Assembly: GCF_023016065.1 (NCBI RefSeq) | Contig: NZ_JALKAQ010000004.1 | Span: 164,462-228,461, forward strand | Length of the DNA: 64,000 bases | Origin: Marinobacter sp. S0848L | GTDB lineage: Bacteria; Pseudomonadota; Gammaproteobacteria; Pseudomonadales; Oleiphilaceae | Direction: 5' to 3' | Shown here: positions 17,344 to 26,454 of the stretch, piece by piece | Layout: the number at the start of each line of letters is the position of its first letter | Numbering within the stretch: position 1 is the first letter of the stretch | The notes under the pieces: generated by a model | The model's database searches: none | The model's input: only the letters and a program-made list of their open reading frames with translations | Told to the model about the DNA's origin: nothing | Translations under genes and position numbers: made by a program

Positions 17344-18156
17344 TCAGCCAAAGATGTTATCCACGGCACGTACTAATCTTCGCCCCCGGGCTAGCTTTTC
17401 CCGGGCCGGGGCAATGGCTTCACACTGACCGGCTTCGGTGACAACCGCATGGTCGATGTGCAAACTGGCTGAACTCATATCGGTTTCACACTTTACCGTA
17501 ACACCCGAGGTCCAGAGTTGACCTCGTTCGTTCCGGTAAATCGCCAATAGCGGTGTTGGTAAACTGAACCGTTCCAGCAGCAAGGGCTTTTCCCGTTCAT
17601 TGATAATGGTCACGGGTGTGACTGCGCGCCAAGGCCGTTTCGGCACCGCCTCCAGTGCCAGCCGGCCATAACTGGACGAGGCATAGCACAGCTCACCTTC
17701 CCGGGTATTTTTCCCCAACCAGGTCAAAGACGGCGGTGCCAACGGAAACTCGGCCAGCTCGGTACGCGCCGCCCCCACACACACTTTCATCCAAAGCGTT
17801 GTACCCACATACAGCACACAGCGGGCTCCCGCGGGAATGGTTAGCGGCTGGAACGGACGAATGACCGTCGGCAAGTTAGCCATGGCGGGTACAAGGCAGA
17901 GCACTCCGTCGTCCTTTGTGCGCACGAAGCGCTGAACCTTCACATCGGCCGACGGCAGCGTATGGCCCGTCGATTCGTACCAGTTTTCCGGGTCTGTGCC
18001 TTGCTTGGATGTTTGCTCGCGAATCTGCCATTCCAAATCCAGCAAGGTAATCCACAACCGGGTATGACCAAGTTGATGCTGTTGCGTCTGGCCGGAAGCC
18101 AATTGATAAGGATGCACCCAGACACCATCGCGGGGGCTTTCGAATTGCTCTGTCAT
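17344..18156 (-). CDS. DUF432-like protein of unknown function, first gene of rimK/mscS operon
   Basis: This 270-residue soluble protein has no signal peptide or membrane helix. It is rich in beta-strand-like alternation and has several prolines (VIRPFQPLTIPAGARCVLYVG; SYGRLALEAVPKRPW). The later part (PTPLLAIYRNERGQLWTSGVTVKCE) reminds me of the DUF432 family, but I could not confirm this. It is the promoter-proximal gene of a six-gene unit ending in yjbQ, with only 21 bases to mscS. A function tied to the channel is possible but not shown. AAGGAG lies 13 bases before the ATG, a long spacing, so the start is slightly uncertain. Confidence 0.6.
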   Translation of the reverse strand: MTEQFESPRDGVWVHPYQLASGQTQQHQLGHTRLWITLLDLEWQIREQTSKQGTDPENWYESTGHTLPSADVKVQRFVRTKDDGVLCLVPAMANLPTVIRPFQPLTIPAGARCVLYVGTTLWMKVCVGAARTELAEFPLAPPSLTWLGKNTREGELCYASSSYGRLALEAVPKRPWRAVTPVTIINEREKPLLLERFSLPTPLLAIYRNERGQLWTSGVTVKCETDMSSASLHIDHAVVTEAGQCEAIAPAREKLARGRRLVRAVDNIFG

Positions 18157-18178
18157 ACCGTGGAAAAAACTCCTTTTT

Positions 18179-18219
18179 CCTGACGGGGATTATTGTTTAA
18201 CTATAATCCAATCAGGCAA
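18179..18219. promoter_or_regulatory. Divergent promoters for DUF432-rimK operon and phr
   Basis: On the plus strand TATAAT (18202-18207) has CCTGAC 17 bases upstream (18179-18184), a poor -35. On the minus strand TTGCCT (18219-18214) is followed 17 bases later by ACAATA, a weak sigma-70 pair. The two lie in the 137-base gap between the divergent genes. No operator palindrome was recognised. Confidence 0.4.
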
Positions 18220-18293
18220 GGTCAGCGAATATATAAGTTAATGATTTCTCGCCTGTAATTACCCCTACTTCACAGCACGAGGTAAACCTGCTC

Positions 18294-19685
18294 ATGGCTG
18301 AACTGGTCTGGTTTCGAAACGACCTCCGCACCGCTGACAACGCGGCTTTGACCGCCGCCTGCAAAAGCGGTCGCCCCGTGCGGGCGTGCTTTATCGTCAC
18401 ACCTGAACAATGGCGGGAGCACGACTGGTCAGCCGCGCGAGTTCAGTTTGTGCTGGAACACGCCAATGCGCTGTCAAAACAACTGGCCAAGCTTGGCATT
18501 ACGCTCAACTTCCTCCATGCCGATACCTTTGATTCCAGCGTGGACGTACTGGAACAGCACTGCCGCCAGCACAGCATTAGCCATCTTCATTTCAACGAGG
18601 AATATGGGGCCAACGAGCGAAAGCGCGATAAGCAGGCCCGGGACAGGCTATCTTCGCTGGATGTAGCGGTGAAAAAATACCGAGACCAAACCGTGGCGCC
18701 GGTCGGGCAAATTCTCACCCAGAAAGACGAGCCCTATTCCGTTTTTACCCCGTTTTCTCGCCGGTGGCGCGTGTGGGTAGAAGAAACACGCCCCACTCTT
18801 TATCCGATACCTTCTGCGATCGGTTCAACAGTCACACCGGAACGCACCGACACCCTGCCCGCCCCGTTCAAGAATGCTCCGGAGCCTCTGGTGGAAACCA
18901 GCGAAGACGCCGCCCACGATGCACTGGATGAATTTCTCTCAGAGCGCGCCGCCAGCTACAACGACACCCGGGACTTCCCCGCGCTGGACGGCACCAGCCT
19001 GCTGTCGCCCTACCTGGCTAACGGTGTTTTGTCGGGCCGACAGTGCTTGATCGCCGCTCAACAAACCGGCAGCTCCGGCGAAGGCATTGAAACCTGGATC
19101 AACGAAATTGCCTGGCGCGACTTCTACATAAACATTCTTTATCACTACCCACGGCTCAGCATGCACCGCGCCTTCAAACCGGAAACAGAAGCTCTGAAGT
19201 GGAACGATCCGGGCGAGCACTTCGAAGCCTGGAAAGAAGGCCGAACGGGCATTCCCATTGTGGATGCTGCCATGCGTCAGCTGAAAGCCACCGGCTGGAT
19301 GCACAATCGCCTGCGGATGATCACGGCAATGTTCTTATCTAAGAATCTGTTCATTGACTGGCGGCTGGGTGAAGCCTGGTTTATGCAGAATCTGGTAGAC
19401 GGGTTTCTGGCTTCGAACAACGGCGGCTGGCAGTGGAGTGCATCTACCGGCACAGATGCAGCACCCTACTTCAGGGTTTTTAATCCGGTCACCCAAAGCG
19501 AACGTTTTGACCCCAAAGGCGAGTTCATCCGTAACTGGGTGCCAGAGCTGGCGAAGCTGGATAACAAGCGGATTCACGATCCGTCTAAAGGTGGGGTTAT
19601 TCCGAAAGGGTATCCACGGCCTATCGTGGATTTGAAAGAAAGCCGGAAGGAGGCGATTGCGCGGTTTCAGGCTTTGAAGGACTGA
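18294..19685 (+). CDS. phrB: Deoxyribodipyrimidine photolyase (class I cryptochrome/photolyase family)
   Basis: This 463-residue flavoprotein uses blue light to split cyclobutane pyrimidine dimers. It has an N-terminal antenna domain (ELVWFRNDLRTADNAAL, then HFNEEYGANERKRD) and a C-terminal FAD domain with TRDFPALDGTSLLSPYLANG, WINEIAWRDFY, GIPIVDAAMRQL, TGWMHNRLRMITAMFLSKNL and NNGGWQWSASTGTDAAPYFR, all highly typical of class I CPD photolyases. The length matches E. coli PhrB (472). It is a single gene with GAGGT as ribosome site, divergent from the rimK operon and followed by a large inverted repeat. Confidence 0.95.
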   Translation: MAELVWFRNDLRTADNAALTAACKSGRPVRACFIVTPEQWREHDWSAARVQFVLEHANALSKQLAKLGITLNFLHADTFDSSVDVLEQHCRQHSISHLHFNEEYGANERKRDKQARDRLSSLDVAVKKYRDQTVAPVGQILTQKDEPYSVFTPFSRRWRVWVEETRPTLYPIPSAIGSTVTPERTDTLPAPFKNAPEPLVETSEDAAHDALDEFLSERAASYNDTRDFPALDGTSLLSPYLANGVLSGRQCLIAAQQTGSSGEGIETWINEIAWRDFYINILYHYPRLSMHRAFKPETEALKWNDPGEHFEAWKEGRTGIPIVDAAMRQLKATGWMHNRLRMITAMFLSKNLFIDWRLGEAWFMQNLVDGFLASNNGGWQWSASTGTDAAPYFRVFNPVTQSERFDPKGEFIRNWVPELAKLDNKRIHDPSKGGVIPKGYPRPIVDLKESRKEAIARFQALKD

Positions 19686-19741
19686 GTATCTTTTCCGGTC
19701 AGGGTTGGGGCGGCTATCAGAGAACCACTTCACAAGCTGAC

Positions 19742-19856
19742 GGGCTGGGTTGGGGATGCCTTTCCAAAAATGTGCGTAGCCATGGATGGCGGAGCAGAAG
19801 CGTCACATGGACGTGCCGAAGGAGCGGTTTTTGGAAAGGCATCCCCAACCCGGCCC
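19742..19856. repeat. Large structured inverted repeat, 29-bp stem (REP/MITE-like)
   Basis: The arm 19747-19770 is a perfect 24-base reverse complement of 19828-19851. The pairing continues outward through one G-T wobble and four GC pairs to 19742 and 19856. The 57-base interior holds smaller dyads, CGTC/GACG at 19801-19813 and GCC/GGC around 19779-19790, so the folded form would be a branched cruciform or RNA. It lies between the converging phr and moeB genes. It may be a non-coding mobile repeat, a bidirectional terminator, or both. Confidence 0.8.
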
Positions 19857-19866
19857 TACTCCAAAG

Positions 19867-20613
19867 TCAGGCCGAACAGACCGGGCAGTCAGGATCTTTC
19901 AATAGCTTCATTTCTCGCCACTGCATCTGCCAGGCATCCAAAATGAGCAGCCGGCCCATTAGAGGACTACCCACCTGGGCTATCACTTTTATCGCTTCCA
20001 TCGCCTGAGCTGAACCAATCATGCCTACTAAGGGCGCGATAACACCCGCTTCCGAGCAGGTCAGATCCTCGTTGCCCTGCTCTTCGTACAAACAGTGGTA
20101 GCAGGGGCTTTCAGGGTTTCGAGGGTCGTATACGGATATCTGCCCTTCCCCCCGAATCGCCGCACCAGACACTAACGGAACCCCAGCAGCAACGGATGCA
20201 CGGTTAAGGGCGAAACGGGTGTTGAAGTTATCGGTGCAATCCAACACCAACGTTGCTTCCGAGACCAGCTGTTGAAGATCATCACCATCCACACGGCGAT
20301 TAACGGCAGTCACGGTAATTTCGGGATTAATCGCGCGAACACGCTCGGCCAAGCGTTCGGCTTTGGAGTCGCCAAGCCAGCTTTGCTGGAAACCGATTTG
20401 GCGCTGAAGATTAGCCAATTCGATCTGGTCGTCATCCACCAGCGTTAACTGCCCCACGCCAGCCGAACCCAGATACAACGCAACCGGGCAACCCAAGCCG
20501 CCGGAGCCCAGAATCATCACCCGGGCCTCTTTCAGCTTTTGCTGGCCGGCGATATCAAATTGAGGAATCAGAATTTGGCGGCTGTAGCGGAGCAGTTCGT
20601 CATCGCTGAGCAT
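19867..20613 (-). CDS. moeB: HesA/MoeB/ThiF family adenylyltransferase (molybdopterin-synthase type)
   Basis: This 248-residue E1-like enzyme adenylates the C-terminal glycine of a small sulfur carrier such as MoaD. The nucleotide loop GSGGLGCPVALYLGSAGVG and DDDQIELANLQRQ are at residues about 36-70. The catalytic-type stretch VLDCTDNFNTRFALN follows, and the zinc cysteines are in CYHCLYEE and the final CPVCSA. The length equals E. coli MoeB (249). It is the last gene of hemA-prfA-prmC-moeB, 14 bases after prmC, an order common in Pseudomonas relatives. ThiF-like use cannot be excluded by sequence. Confidence 0.9.
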   Translation of the reverse strand: MLSDDELLRYSRQILIPQFDIAGQQKLKEARVMILGSGGLGCPVALYLGSAGVGQLTLVDDDQIELANLQRQIGFQQSWLGDSKAERLAERVRAINPEITVTAVNRRVDGDDLQQLVSEATLVLDCTDNFNTRFALNRASVAAGVPLVSGAAIRGEGQISVYDPRNPESPCYHCLYEEQGNEDLTCSEAGVIAPLVGMIGSAQAMEAIKVIAQVGSPLMGRLLILDAWQMQWREMKLLKDPDCPVCSA

Positions 20614-20627
20614 AGGAAATCTCGCAG

Positions 20628-21464
20628 TTAGTCACTGGCTGGCTTGCGGGCCAGGGTCATGCGGTCGTTACCGCCGTAATCTTTGCGGGTTTCTATGTTG
20701 CGCCAACCGGCACAGGCAAACAACTCCCGAACCGCCTCACCTTGGTCGTAGCCGTGTTCCAGCATCATCCAACCATCGCCGTTCAACCACGCCAGCCCTT
20801 GGGTAACCAACAAGCGAATATCATCCAGCCCGTCGTCGCCGGCAACCAAAGCGGATGCCGGTTCAAAGCGCACATCGCCCTCGCTGAGATGGCGGTCGCT
20901 GGCCGGGATATAGGGTGGGTTGGAAATGAGTAAATCAAAGGTGTCGGCCGGGATGTCGTCGAACCAGTGGCTCTGAAGCACGGTGATGGGAAGGTTCAGA
21001 TTCTGGCTGTTCTCGCGGGCCAGTTCGACCGCTTCGGCAATGCGGTCGGTGGCGGTGACCTGCCAATCGGGCTTCTCGCTGGCGAGCGCCAAGGCAATCG
21101 CGCCCGTGCCGGTGCCCAAATCCAGAACTTTCGCGGTTTCAGGCAACTCAAGCGATAAAGCGGTTTCTACAAGGCATTCGGTGTCGGGGCGAGGTATCAG
21201 GGTGGACGTGGACACTGTCAGAGGCAACGACCAGAATTCCTGCTGGCCGAGCAGGTACGCAACGGGCTTGCCCTCAACCCGCTCGGCGACCAGTTCGAAA
21301 AACTGTTCCGCCTGCGCCGCCGGGATTTCCCGCTCGGGCCAGGCCCGAAAGCTGGTGCGGCTCAGGCCACTGATGTGGCTTAGCAGCAATTCGGCATCCA
21401 GCTTGGGTGAATCACCACCGATTCGGGCCGCGGCTTCTTTTATCAGAGCTTCGCAGGTCAACAA
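20628..21464 (-). CDS. prmC: Peptide chain release factor N5-glutamine methyltransferase
   Basis: This 278-residue SAM-dependent methyltransferase modifies the glutamine of the GGQ motif in release factors. It has an N-terminal helical domain (LDAELLLSHISGLSRTSFRAWPE), the SAM motif VLDLGTGTGAIALALA, and the catalytic SNPPYIP. I place the start at TTG 21464, just after the prfA stop (four-base gap). Upstream in-frame ATGs would run inside prfA and add a Trp/Arg-rich tail foreign to the family. A second TTG at 21461 is an equal alternative. It modifies the product of the adjacent prfA. Confidence 0.92.
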   Translation of the reverse strand: MLTCEALIKEAAARIGGDSPKLDAELLLSHISGLSRTSFRAWPEREIPAAQAEQFFELVAERVEGKPVAYLLGQQEFWSLPLTVSTSTLIPRPDTECLVETALSLELPETAKVLDLGTGTGAIALALASEKPDWQVTATDRIAEAVELARENSQNLNLPITVLQSHWFDDIPADTFDLLISNPPYIPASDRHLSEGDVRFEPASALVAGDDGLDDIRLLVTQGLAWLNGDGWMMLEHGYDQGEAVRELFACAGWRNIETRKDYGGNDRMTLARKPASD

Positions 21465-21468
21465 GGGG

Positions 21469-22557
21469 TTACTGATCCTGTGACAGTTCGGCCAGCAATT
21501 CCGCCTGGTGTTCCTGTTGCAGCGGCACCACCACCGCATCCAGATCACCACCAACCACTTCATCCAGCTTATACAGCGTAAGGTTGATGCGGTGATCGGT
21601 CACCCGGCCTTGCGGGAAGTTGTAGGTGCGGATGCGCTCTGAGCGATCACCGCTACCCACCAGACTTTTCCGGGTTTCGGCCATGCTTTGCTGCTGTTTT
21701 TCCAGCTCGGCATTCTGCAGCCGCGAGGCCAGCAAACTCATGGCTTTGGCGCGGTTTTTGTGCTGCGACCGTTCTTCCTGGCACTCCACCACCAACCCTG
21801 TGGGCAGGTGAGTGATGCGGATAGCCGAGTCGGTCTTGTTTACGTGCTGCCCACCGGCACCGGAGGCCCGGAAAGTATCGACGCGCAAATCGCCTTTGTT
21901 GATATCAACGGCTTCTGCTTCGTCTGCTTCAGGAATGACGGCCACAGTACACGCCGAGGTATGAATACGGCCCTGAGATTCAGTTTCCGGCACTCGCTGA
22001 ACCCGGTGTGCACCGGATTCGAATTTAAGGGCGCCGTACACGCCCTCACCCGACAAACGGGCAATGACTTCTTTATAACCGCCGTGTTCGCCTTCGTTCT
22101 CGTTGAGTATTTCAACCTGCCAGCGGCGCTTTTCTGCGTAACGGGAATACATGCGGAACAGGTCACCGGCAAAAATAGCGGCTTCATCACCACCGGTACC
22201 GGCACGGACTTCCAGAAACACGTTTTTGGTGTCGTTCGGGTCTTTCGGCAACATCAACCGTTGCAGTTCCGCATCCAGTTCTTCGCTGCGAGATTGGGCG
22301 TCGGCCAGCTCTTCTTCGGCCATGGCGCGCATGTCGGCATCGCCGTCTTTGGCCAACTCTTTCGCCTCGCTGATATCATCCAGAGACTGCTGCCATGCCT
22401 GAAAGCACTTCACCACAGGTTCGATCTCTGCGTACTCTTTGGAAAGATCACGAAACTTGTTCTGGTCGGCAATCACTGAGGCATCGCTTAACAGCGCATT
22501 CACCTCCTCGAACCGCTCTACTAATTGTTCAAGGCGGGATTTAATCGATGACTTCAT
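21469..22557 (-). CDS. prfA: Peptide chain release factor 1
   Basis: This 362-residue class I release factor recognises UAA and UAG. The universal GGQ loop is in [21 protein letters not shown]. The N-terminal coiled coil ([19 protein letters not shown]) and the C-terminal [19 protein letters not shown] match RF1 rather than RF2, and there is no programmed frameshift. It overlaps hemA by four bases and is followed by its methyltransferase prmC, the standard hemA-prfA-prmC operon. Confidence 0.97.
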   Translation of the reverse strand: MKSSIKSRLEQLVERFEEVNALLSDASVIADQNKFRDLSKEYAEIEPVVKCFQAWQQSLDDISEAKELAKDGDADMRAMAEEELADAQSRSEELDAELQRLMLPKDPNDTKNVFLEVRAGTGGDEAAIFAGDLFRMYSRYAEKRRWQVEILNENEGEHGGYKEVIARLSGEGVYGALKFESGAHRVQRVPETESQGRIHTSACTVAVIPEADEAEAVDINKGDLRVDTFRASGAGGQHVNKTDSAIRITHLPTGLVVECQEERSQHKNRAKAMSLLASRLQNAELEKQQQSMAETRKSLVGSGDRSERIRTYNFPQGRVTDHRINLTLYKLDEVVGGDLDAVVVPLQQEHQAELLAELSQDQ

Positions 22558-23843
22558 AGTTTTTCCGTGGTGGTGGGCTCGTCAGCATCCAACATTTCAA
22601 GTTGATAAAGCTCACGCAGGAAGTCCGCAACTTCGGTACGCCCTTCCGCCATGGCTTTACGAACCTGAGTAGATGGTTGGTGCAGAAGTTTGTTTGTGAG
22701 GCCCCGCGCCAGGCTTCGGAGAGCGGTTTCCGGGTCGGCACCATTGCGCAGCGCCCTGAGCGCTTTCTCGGTTTCCGCGTCGCGCAGCGATTCCGCCCGT
22801 GAACGGAACACTTTCAATGTCGACACGGCATCTAGCGCGCGCAGCTGGTCCAGAAAATCCTGAACGCCGCTGGCAATCAGGTTTTCGGCCTCGCGGGCAG
22901 CGCCTTCCCGGGAGCGTACGTTTTCTTCTATCACTTGGCGCAAATCGTCAACGGTATAGAGGTATACATCCGCCAAAGCGCCCACTTCCGGCTCAATATC
23001 ACGGGGTACGGCAATATCCACCATGAAATAGGGGCGATGTTTACGTTTTTTCAAAGCGCGCTCGACAGCGCCTTTGCCAAGAATCGGCAGCGGGCTGGCG
23101 GTTGAGGAGATGACGATATCAACATCGGCCAAATGATCCGGAATTTCGGAAAGGACAATGCCTTTTCCGCCGTGGATCTCAGCCAGCGTTTGGGCACGCT
23201 CCAGCGTCCGGTTGGCGACCAGAAAATCACGCACACCGGCATCGGCCAAATGGCGAGACACCAGTTCGATGGTTTTACCGGCACCAATCAACAGTGCTTT
23301 GTTGCGGGACATGTCCGCGAAAATCTGATGCGCCATGCTGACTGACGCGTAAGCAACCGACACCGGGTTTTCGCCGATCGCCGTTTCTGTCCGGACCCGC
23401 TTGGCAACGGAAAAGGTGTGTTCAAACAGGCGAGACAAGAAAGCGCCAGTGGCGTTGTGTTCCCGCGCCAGAGCGTAGGCATCTTTCAGCTGGCCAAGAA
23501 TCTGGGGTTCACCCAGCACCATGGAATCAAGGCCAGCCGCCACACGCATCATATGCCGCACGGCATCGGAATCTCGGTGCACGTAGATCACGTTTTCCAG
23601 ATCCGCCGCGTCCAGATCGTGGAACCCGGCCAACCAGCGCAACAGCGCTGGCGCGCAATCGTCGTCGCCCGCCAGATAGAGTTCCGTGCGGTTACAGGTC
23701 GATAAGATGCCGGCTTCACTGGCACCCGTCGCCGCCCGCAGTTCGGAGAAGGCCTCGGCCATCCGCTCAGGCGTAAACGCGACCCGCTCGCGGATTTCCA
23801 CGGGCGCAGTGCGGTGATTAATTCCCAGTGTCAGCAATGCCAT
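22554..23843 (-). CDS. hemA: Glutamyl-tRNA reductase
   Basis: This 429-residue enzyme makes glutamate-1-semialdehyde, the first step of tetrapyrrole synthesis in the C5 pathway. The catalytic region is visible: [17 protein letters not shown] near the N-terminus and STCNRTELY with the nucleophilic cysteine near residue 49-50. The NADPH domain follows ([22 protein letters not shown]), then a C-terminal dimerisation helix region. It is the first gene of the hemA-prfA-prmC-moeB operon and is divergent from the TPR lipoprotein gene; a 235-base gap between them should hold both promoters. Confidence 0.96.
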   Translation of the reverse strand: MALLTLGINHRTAPVEIRERVAFTPERMAEAFSELRAATGASEAGILSTCNRTELYLAGDDDCAPALLRWLAGFHDLDAADLENVIYVHRDSDAVRHMMRVAAGLDSMVLGEPQILGQLKDAYALAREHNATGAFLSRLFEHTFSVAKRVRTETAIGENPVSVAYASVSMAHQIFADMSRNKALLIGAGKTIELVSRHLADAGVRDFLVANRTLERAQTLAEIHGGKGIVLSEIPDHLADVDIVISSTASPLPILGKGAVERALKKRKHRPYFMVDIAVPRDIEPEVGALADVYLYTVDDLRQVIEENVRSREGAAREAENLIASGVQDFLDQLRALDAVSTLKVFRSRAESLRDAETEKALRALRNGADPETALRSLARGLTNKLLHQPSTQVRKAMAEGRTEVADFLRELYQLEMLDADEPTTTEKL

Positions 23844-24078
23844 GGTGAGCTCAAAACACCTCAGTCCAGTAAAAGATAAGCAGCCTCATTCTACCGGCGC
23901 CCGCTCGCGCCTGCCACCTGAAAACACCCGGGCTTCGGCAACTGCGGACATGTTGGGCAACTTCAAGCGCTTATGCCATTATAGGCGCTCGGCCTTGACC
24001 ACGATCCGATCTGCCTCAATTTTTTTCAGGTAAAGAACGGTCATTCTGAAACACAGCCTCGAGCTCACAGGACGCTGC

Positions 24079-25827
24079 ATGCAAAGAAACGCACCATACC
24101 TGGCCACCTGCCTGCTGGGAATTAGCTTCGCCACCTTATCCGGCTGCTCAAGTTTTTCAGGGTCATCAACACAACCGGCCCCCGAACCCATTGCCACCCC
24201 GGCACCCGAGCAAACAGAGATTGAGTACGCAGACTTCGAACCCGAAGTGCTTTATCAGCTCTTGTCGGCAGAAATCGCGGCGCAACGGGGTCGCTACGAT
24301 GTGACTCTGGTGAACTATATTCAGGCGGCAAAAACCTCCGAAGACGATGGCGTGATCGAACGAGCCATGCGCATTGCCCAAACCCTGAATGCCGACAATG
24401 CCCAACAACAACTGGCCGATTTGTGGCTCGAGAAGTCGCCGGAAAACATTCAGGCCCACCGTGTAGCAGCCATTCAGGCCGTCAAACGGCAAAACCTGAA
24501 AACGGCGCTGTATCACATGGAAAAGATCATGGATCAGGGCGAAGACGCTGATTTTGACAGCCTCGCCGCCATGGCGACCCAACTACCGCCTGCCCAGCAA
24601 CAAGAGTTACTGACTCTGTACCTGCAGTTAGCCGAACGCCACCCGAACACCCCGGATCTGGAATACGGCATTGCGCTGCTGATGAAAGTCTCCGGCGACC
24701 CTCAATCTGGCCTGGAGCGACTGGAACCGTTAATCAGCGCGCACCCGAACTTTCAGCCGGCCATTACACTTAAAGGCGATTTGCTGTATCAAACCGGGCA
24801 GACGAAAGCGGCACTAAATCACCTCACCAGCAATACCCGCCGGTTCCCTGACAATCGCCAGATGGGCACACTTTACGGCCGAATCCTCATTAACGAGAAA
24901 AAGCTGCAAGCGGCTCAGGACGAGTTCCAGCGACTGGTCAAACGCCATCCGGACACACCGGGACTGAAACTGTCCCACGCTCTGGTGGCACTGGAAAACC
25001 AGCAACTCGATACCGCCCGCGCCGATCTTAACGCGCTAGTTGAGCAGGGCCACCACACGAACGAAGCCAGGTATTACCTTGGCCGCATTGAAGAAGAAGC
25101 CGGAAACACCGAGCTGGCCATCAATCACTACCAGAGCGTGGAATCGGGCAATTACTACTTCCCTGCCCTATCCCGCGCCAGTGAACTGCAAGCTCAGGCA
25201 GGCGAGCTGAATGAAGCGCTCAGCCATATCCAATCGCTGAGAGCCAACAACCCGGAACAAGCCGAAAAGTTCTGGCTACTGGAAATCAACCTGCTGATTG
25301 ATCAAGACCAGAAAGCCAGTGCTCTGACTGCCACCAATCGGGCTCTTGAAGAACATCCCGACAACGTTGAAGCTCGCTATGCACGCGCCATGCTGCATGA
25401 TGCGAAGGGTAATCCGGAGCAGGCGGAACAAGACCTTAAAGCCATTCTCGACATAGAGCCCGCCAGCTCGATCACTCTCAACGCGCTCGGCTACATCCTG
25501 ACCGAACGAACCGATCGCCTGCAGGAAGCACAGGGCTATATCGAGCGCGCCCTAGCCCTCGACCCCGACAACCCTGCCATTCTGGACAGCATGGGCTGGG
25601 TCTTATTCAAACAAGGGCGCACGATGGAAGCGCTGGAGTACCTGTCAGAAGCCTGGGGCGCCTATTCAGATCCTGAAGTGTCGGCCCATTACGGCGAAGC
25701 ACTGTGGAGCATCGGCGAAGAAGAACAAGCTCGCATTATCTGGGAAGAAGGTCTCGACAAAGACCCCGATCACGAGATTCTGCTCGAAACCATTGAGCGC
25801 CTGACCAACGAAGGGAACGAAGAATGA
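24079..25827 (+). CDS. TPR-repeat lipoprotein upstream of lolB
   Basis: This 582-residue protein has a lipoprotein signal (MQRNAPYLATCLLGISFATLSGC) and is otherwise made of helical tetratricopeptide-like repeats, clearest in the second half (DNVEARYARAMLHDAKGNPEQAEQDLKAIL; GYIERALALDPDNPAILDSMGWVLFKQGRTMEALEYL). Such proteins are outer-membrane-anchored scaffolds. The gene stands before lolB in many gammaproteobacteria, and here its stop overlaps the lolB start (ATGA). A role in envelope assembly is implied by this coupling; the partner is unknown. AGGA sits six bases before the ATG. Confidence 0.88.
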   Translation: MQRNAPYLATCLLGISFATLSGCSSFSGSSTQPAPEPIATPAPEQTEIEYADFEPEVLYQLLSAEIAAQRGRYDVTLVNYIQAAKTSEDDGVIERAMRIAQTLNADNAQQQLADLWLEKSPENIQAHRVAAIQAVKRQNLKTALYHMEKIMDQGEDADFDSLAAMATQLPPAQQQELLTLYLQLAERHPNTPDLEYGIALLMKVSGDPQSGLERLEPLISAHPNFQPAITLKGDLLYQTGQTKAALNHLTSNTRRFPDNRQMGTLYGRILINEKKLQAAQDEFQRLVKRHPDTPGLKLSHALVALENQQLDTARADLNALVEQGHHTNEARYYLGRIEEEAGNTELAINHYQSVESGNYYFPALSRASELQAQAGELNEALSHIQSLRANNPEQAEKFWLLEINLLIDQDQKASALTATNRALEEHPDNVEARYARAMLHDAKGNPEQAEQDLKAILDIEPASSITLNALGYILTERTDRLQEAQGYIERALALDPDNPAILDSMGWVLFKQGRTMEALEYLSEAWGAYSDPEVSAHYGEALWSIGEEEQARIIWEEGLDKDPDHEILLETIERLTNEGNEE

Positions 25828-26450
25828 TTCGCGGAACGCTCCCCTTGTTGGCACTGCTTTTCTCGATAACGGGCTGTACCACCATACAGCTCGAACCGCT
25901 GCCCGAGGGCATGACTGAACAACCACCCGCCGAGTGGGCGGCCCACTCGGATAAACTAACCCGATTCAACCACTGGTTGCTGTCGGGCAAGCTGGCGGTG
26001 AAACAACCCTCTGACAGCGGGACTGCCGTGATCAACCGCTGGCAACAGCGCAACGAAAGCTACGAACTGGCGTTGTCGTCGTCGTTTCTGGGCATGGGCA
26101 GCACCCAGCTAAAAGGGGTGCCGGGATACATCCAGCTAACGATGCCGAACGGCGACCACTACCAGTCCTCAGAACCGGAGAAACTGATTCAGGCAGCCAC
26201 GGGCTGGCAACTGCCCATCGACAATCTGACCTGGTGGATCAAAGGCCTGCCCGCCCCTGACGGCGACTTTCGCCTGCTGTTCGATGAGCAGAACAAACTG
26301 GCCATTCTTGAACAAGACGGCTGGGAAATCCGGTACGACCGCTGGCAACCGTTCATAGAAACCCTGCCCGAACTACCCGCCCGAATCACCGCCCTGAAAG
26401 GCGACAAACGCGTGCGCGTGGTCATCAGCCGCTGGCAACGTGAGGACTAA
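25824..26450 (+). CDS. lolB: Outer-membrane lipoprotein insertion protein LolB
   Basis: This 208-residue protein is itself a lipoprotein (signal LLALLFSITGC). LolB accepts lipoproteins from LolA in the periplasm and inserts them in the outer membrane. Family landmarks are WAAHSDKLTRFNHWLLSGKLAV near the start of the mature part and the PIDNLTWWIKGLPAP stretch near residue 132. It is coupled to the TPR gene by an ATGA overlap and lies four bases before ispE. The length matches E. coli LolB (207). Confidence 0.93.
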   Translation: MIRGTLPLLALLFSITGCTTIQLEPLPEGMTEQPPAEWAAHSDKLTRFNHWLLSGKLAVKQPSDSGTAVINRWQQRNESYELALSSSFLGMGSTQLKGVPGYIQLTMPNGDHYQSSEPEKLIQAATGWQLPIDNLTWWIKGLPAPDGDFRLLFDEQNKLAILEQDGWEIRYDRWQPFIETLPELPARITALKGDKRVRVVISRWQRED

Positions 26451-26454
26451 CCCA

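Noticed and set aside
21465..21563. 33-codon N-terminal extension of PrmC inside prfA.
   Set aside because: Trp/Arg/Asn-rich shadow of prfA codons; PrmC family length is matched from the TTG at 21464.
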